A stretch of 64,000 nucleotides of DNA from Streptomyces sp. NBC_01381 (GTDB taxonomy: Bacteria > Actinomycetota > Actinomycetes > Streptomycetales > Streptomycetaceae), in the NCBI RefSeq assembly GCF_026340305.1, contig NZ_JAPEPI010000002.1:1984001-2048000 (forward strand). The letters are read 5' to 3'. Numbering within the stretch: position 1 is the stretch's first letter; each line of letters starts with the position of its first letter. Under the pieces are notes generated by a model that was not told the DNA's origin, did not search any database, and saw only the letters and a list, made by a program, of their open reading frames with translations. Shown here piece after piece: positions 63,359 through 64,000 of this stretch. The position numbers were made by a program, and so were the translations under genes.

Positions 63359-64000
63359 TTAGAGCTCGGCGCCCGACAGACGCTCCACGGAGCGCAGCAG
63401 GGCGGAGTGGTCGAGGCCGCCGTCGCCCTGCGCGCGCAGGGAGGCGACCAGCTGGGCGACCACGGCGCCGACGGGCAGCGCGGCACCGACATTGCGGGCG
63501 GCGTCGGTGACGATGCCCATGTCCTTGTGGTGCAGGTCGATCCGGAAACCGGGCTTGAAGTCGCGGTTCAGGAAGTTGTCCTTCTTGCGGGTCAGCACGG
63601 TCGAGCCCGCGAGCCCCCCGTTCAGGACGTCGAGCGCGGCGGTCAGGTCCACGCCCGACTTCTCCAGGAAGACCACGGCCTCGGCGCACGCCTGGATGTT
63701 CACGGCGACGATCAGCTGGTTGGCGGCCTTCACGGTCTGACCCGAGCCGTGCGGACCGCACAGCACGATGGTCTTGCCGAGGGCGTCCAGGAGCGGCTTG
63801 GCCTCGTCGAAGTCGGCCTTCTCGCCGCCGACCATGATCGACAGCACGGCCTCGATGGCACCGGCCTCGCCACCGGACACCGGGGCGTCCAGGACGCGGA
63901 TGCCCTTGTCCTTGGCGGCCTTGGCCAGGTCCACGGAGGTCTGCGGGGTGATCGACGACATGTCGACGATCAGCGCGCCGGACCTCGCGTTCTCCAGGAT
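63359..64000 (-). CDS. glxR: Tartronate semialdehyde (2-hydroxy-3-oxopropionate) reductase, C-terminal part
   Basis: The frame is open at the window edge, so about 80 N-terminal residues (the Rossmann GxGxxG) are missing. The visible 213 residues contain the beta-hydroxyacid dehydrogenase motifs DAPVSGGEAGAIEAVLSIMV, HGSGQTVKAANQLIV (catalytic Lys in VKAANQ) and RIDLHHKDMGIVTDAAR. It reduces tartronate semialdehyde from Gcl to D-glycerate. Confidence 0.93.
   Translation of the reverse strand: MLENARSGALIVDMSSITPQTSVDLAKAAKDKGIRVLDAPVSGGEAGAIEAVLSIMVGGEKADFDEAKPLLDALGKTIVLCGPHGSGQTVKAANQLIVAVNIQACAEAVVFLEKSGVDLTAALDVLNGGLAGSTVLTRKKDNFLNRDFKPGFRIDLHHKDMGIVTDAARNVGAALPVGAVVAQLVASLRAQGDGGLDHSALLRSVERLSGAEL

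Overview
The window is about 70% GC, with NNG/NNC-biased codons, GTG and TTG starts, GTGA/ATGA overlaps and long gene-poor gaps. Together with actinobacterial families (GAF-ANTAR proteins, DUF5994, DUF6328, kinases with PQQ-like repeats) this points to a Streptomyces-type actinomycete. The right end (two AMP-ligases, glyoxylate carboligase, catalase, tartronate-semialdehyde reductase) resembles, from memory, the SCO6195-SCO6205 neighbourhood of S. coelicolor. It looks like core chromosome. Much of the rest looks like accreted accessory DNA with many relic genes.

Layout. 1-5.7 kb: a partial membrane permease, a TetR regulator, and an apparent operon of an unknown protein, an APC permease and an acetyltransferase. 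5.8-9.3 kb: a NERD-helicase gene broken by a 29-bp tandem duplication, and a truncated EVE-domain gene. 9.6-16.1 kb: a complete locus of the sporulation-delaying-protein (SDP) toxin type: sdpC, sdpA and sdpB homologues, a 67-aa protein, an ABC ATPase and permease, then a NarL-type response regulator and histidine kinase. 16.1-19.6 kb: an HNH-like protein, a 2'-5' RNA ligase-like protein and a MerR regulator. 19.6-34.7 kb: a stress-response and partner-switching cluster (CsbD, DUF6328, Asp23/Gls24, PRC-barrel, STAS, GAF-ANTAR, GAF-PP2C, two acetyltransferases, DUF5994, tiny membrane proteins) with several decayed copies. 34.8-38 kb: a wrecked tyrosine integrase, a degenerate DnaQ-like protein and an unknown protein. 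38.2-39.3 kb: an intact corA.

The main pattern is that the 3' end of corA occurs four times, always on the minus strand: in the intact gene (38176) and as headless fragments at about 19.45, 16.15 and 9.26 kb. The fragments keep the C-terminal peptide but differ at synonymous positions. Tandem integration of mobile DNA at the corA 3' end would leave this footprint, and the SDP locus sits exactly between two fragments. No intact integrase is present, so this is an inference.

39.4-58.6 kb: an AlkZ-like protein and a GAF-LuxR regulator, then a region where pieces of an acyl-CoA-synthetase gene are scattered over 9 kb (41855, 47723, 50750) around an intact paralogue, a histidine kinase/response regulator/DUF4097 operon, an Rhs toxin tail with a possible immunity protein, and a Tat-exported protein. 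An intact second AMP-ligase, an acetyltransferase, a zinc-ribbon protein and two kinase/PQQ genes (one split) follow. 58.7-64 kb: gcl with an upstream palindrome, a YdeI-like gene, catalase and the partial reductase; Gcl and the reductase together convert glyoxylate to glycerate.

No tRNA, rRNA or CRISPR array was recognised. Coordinates and reading frames were worked out by eye; family assignments rest on motif recognition, not database searches.
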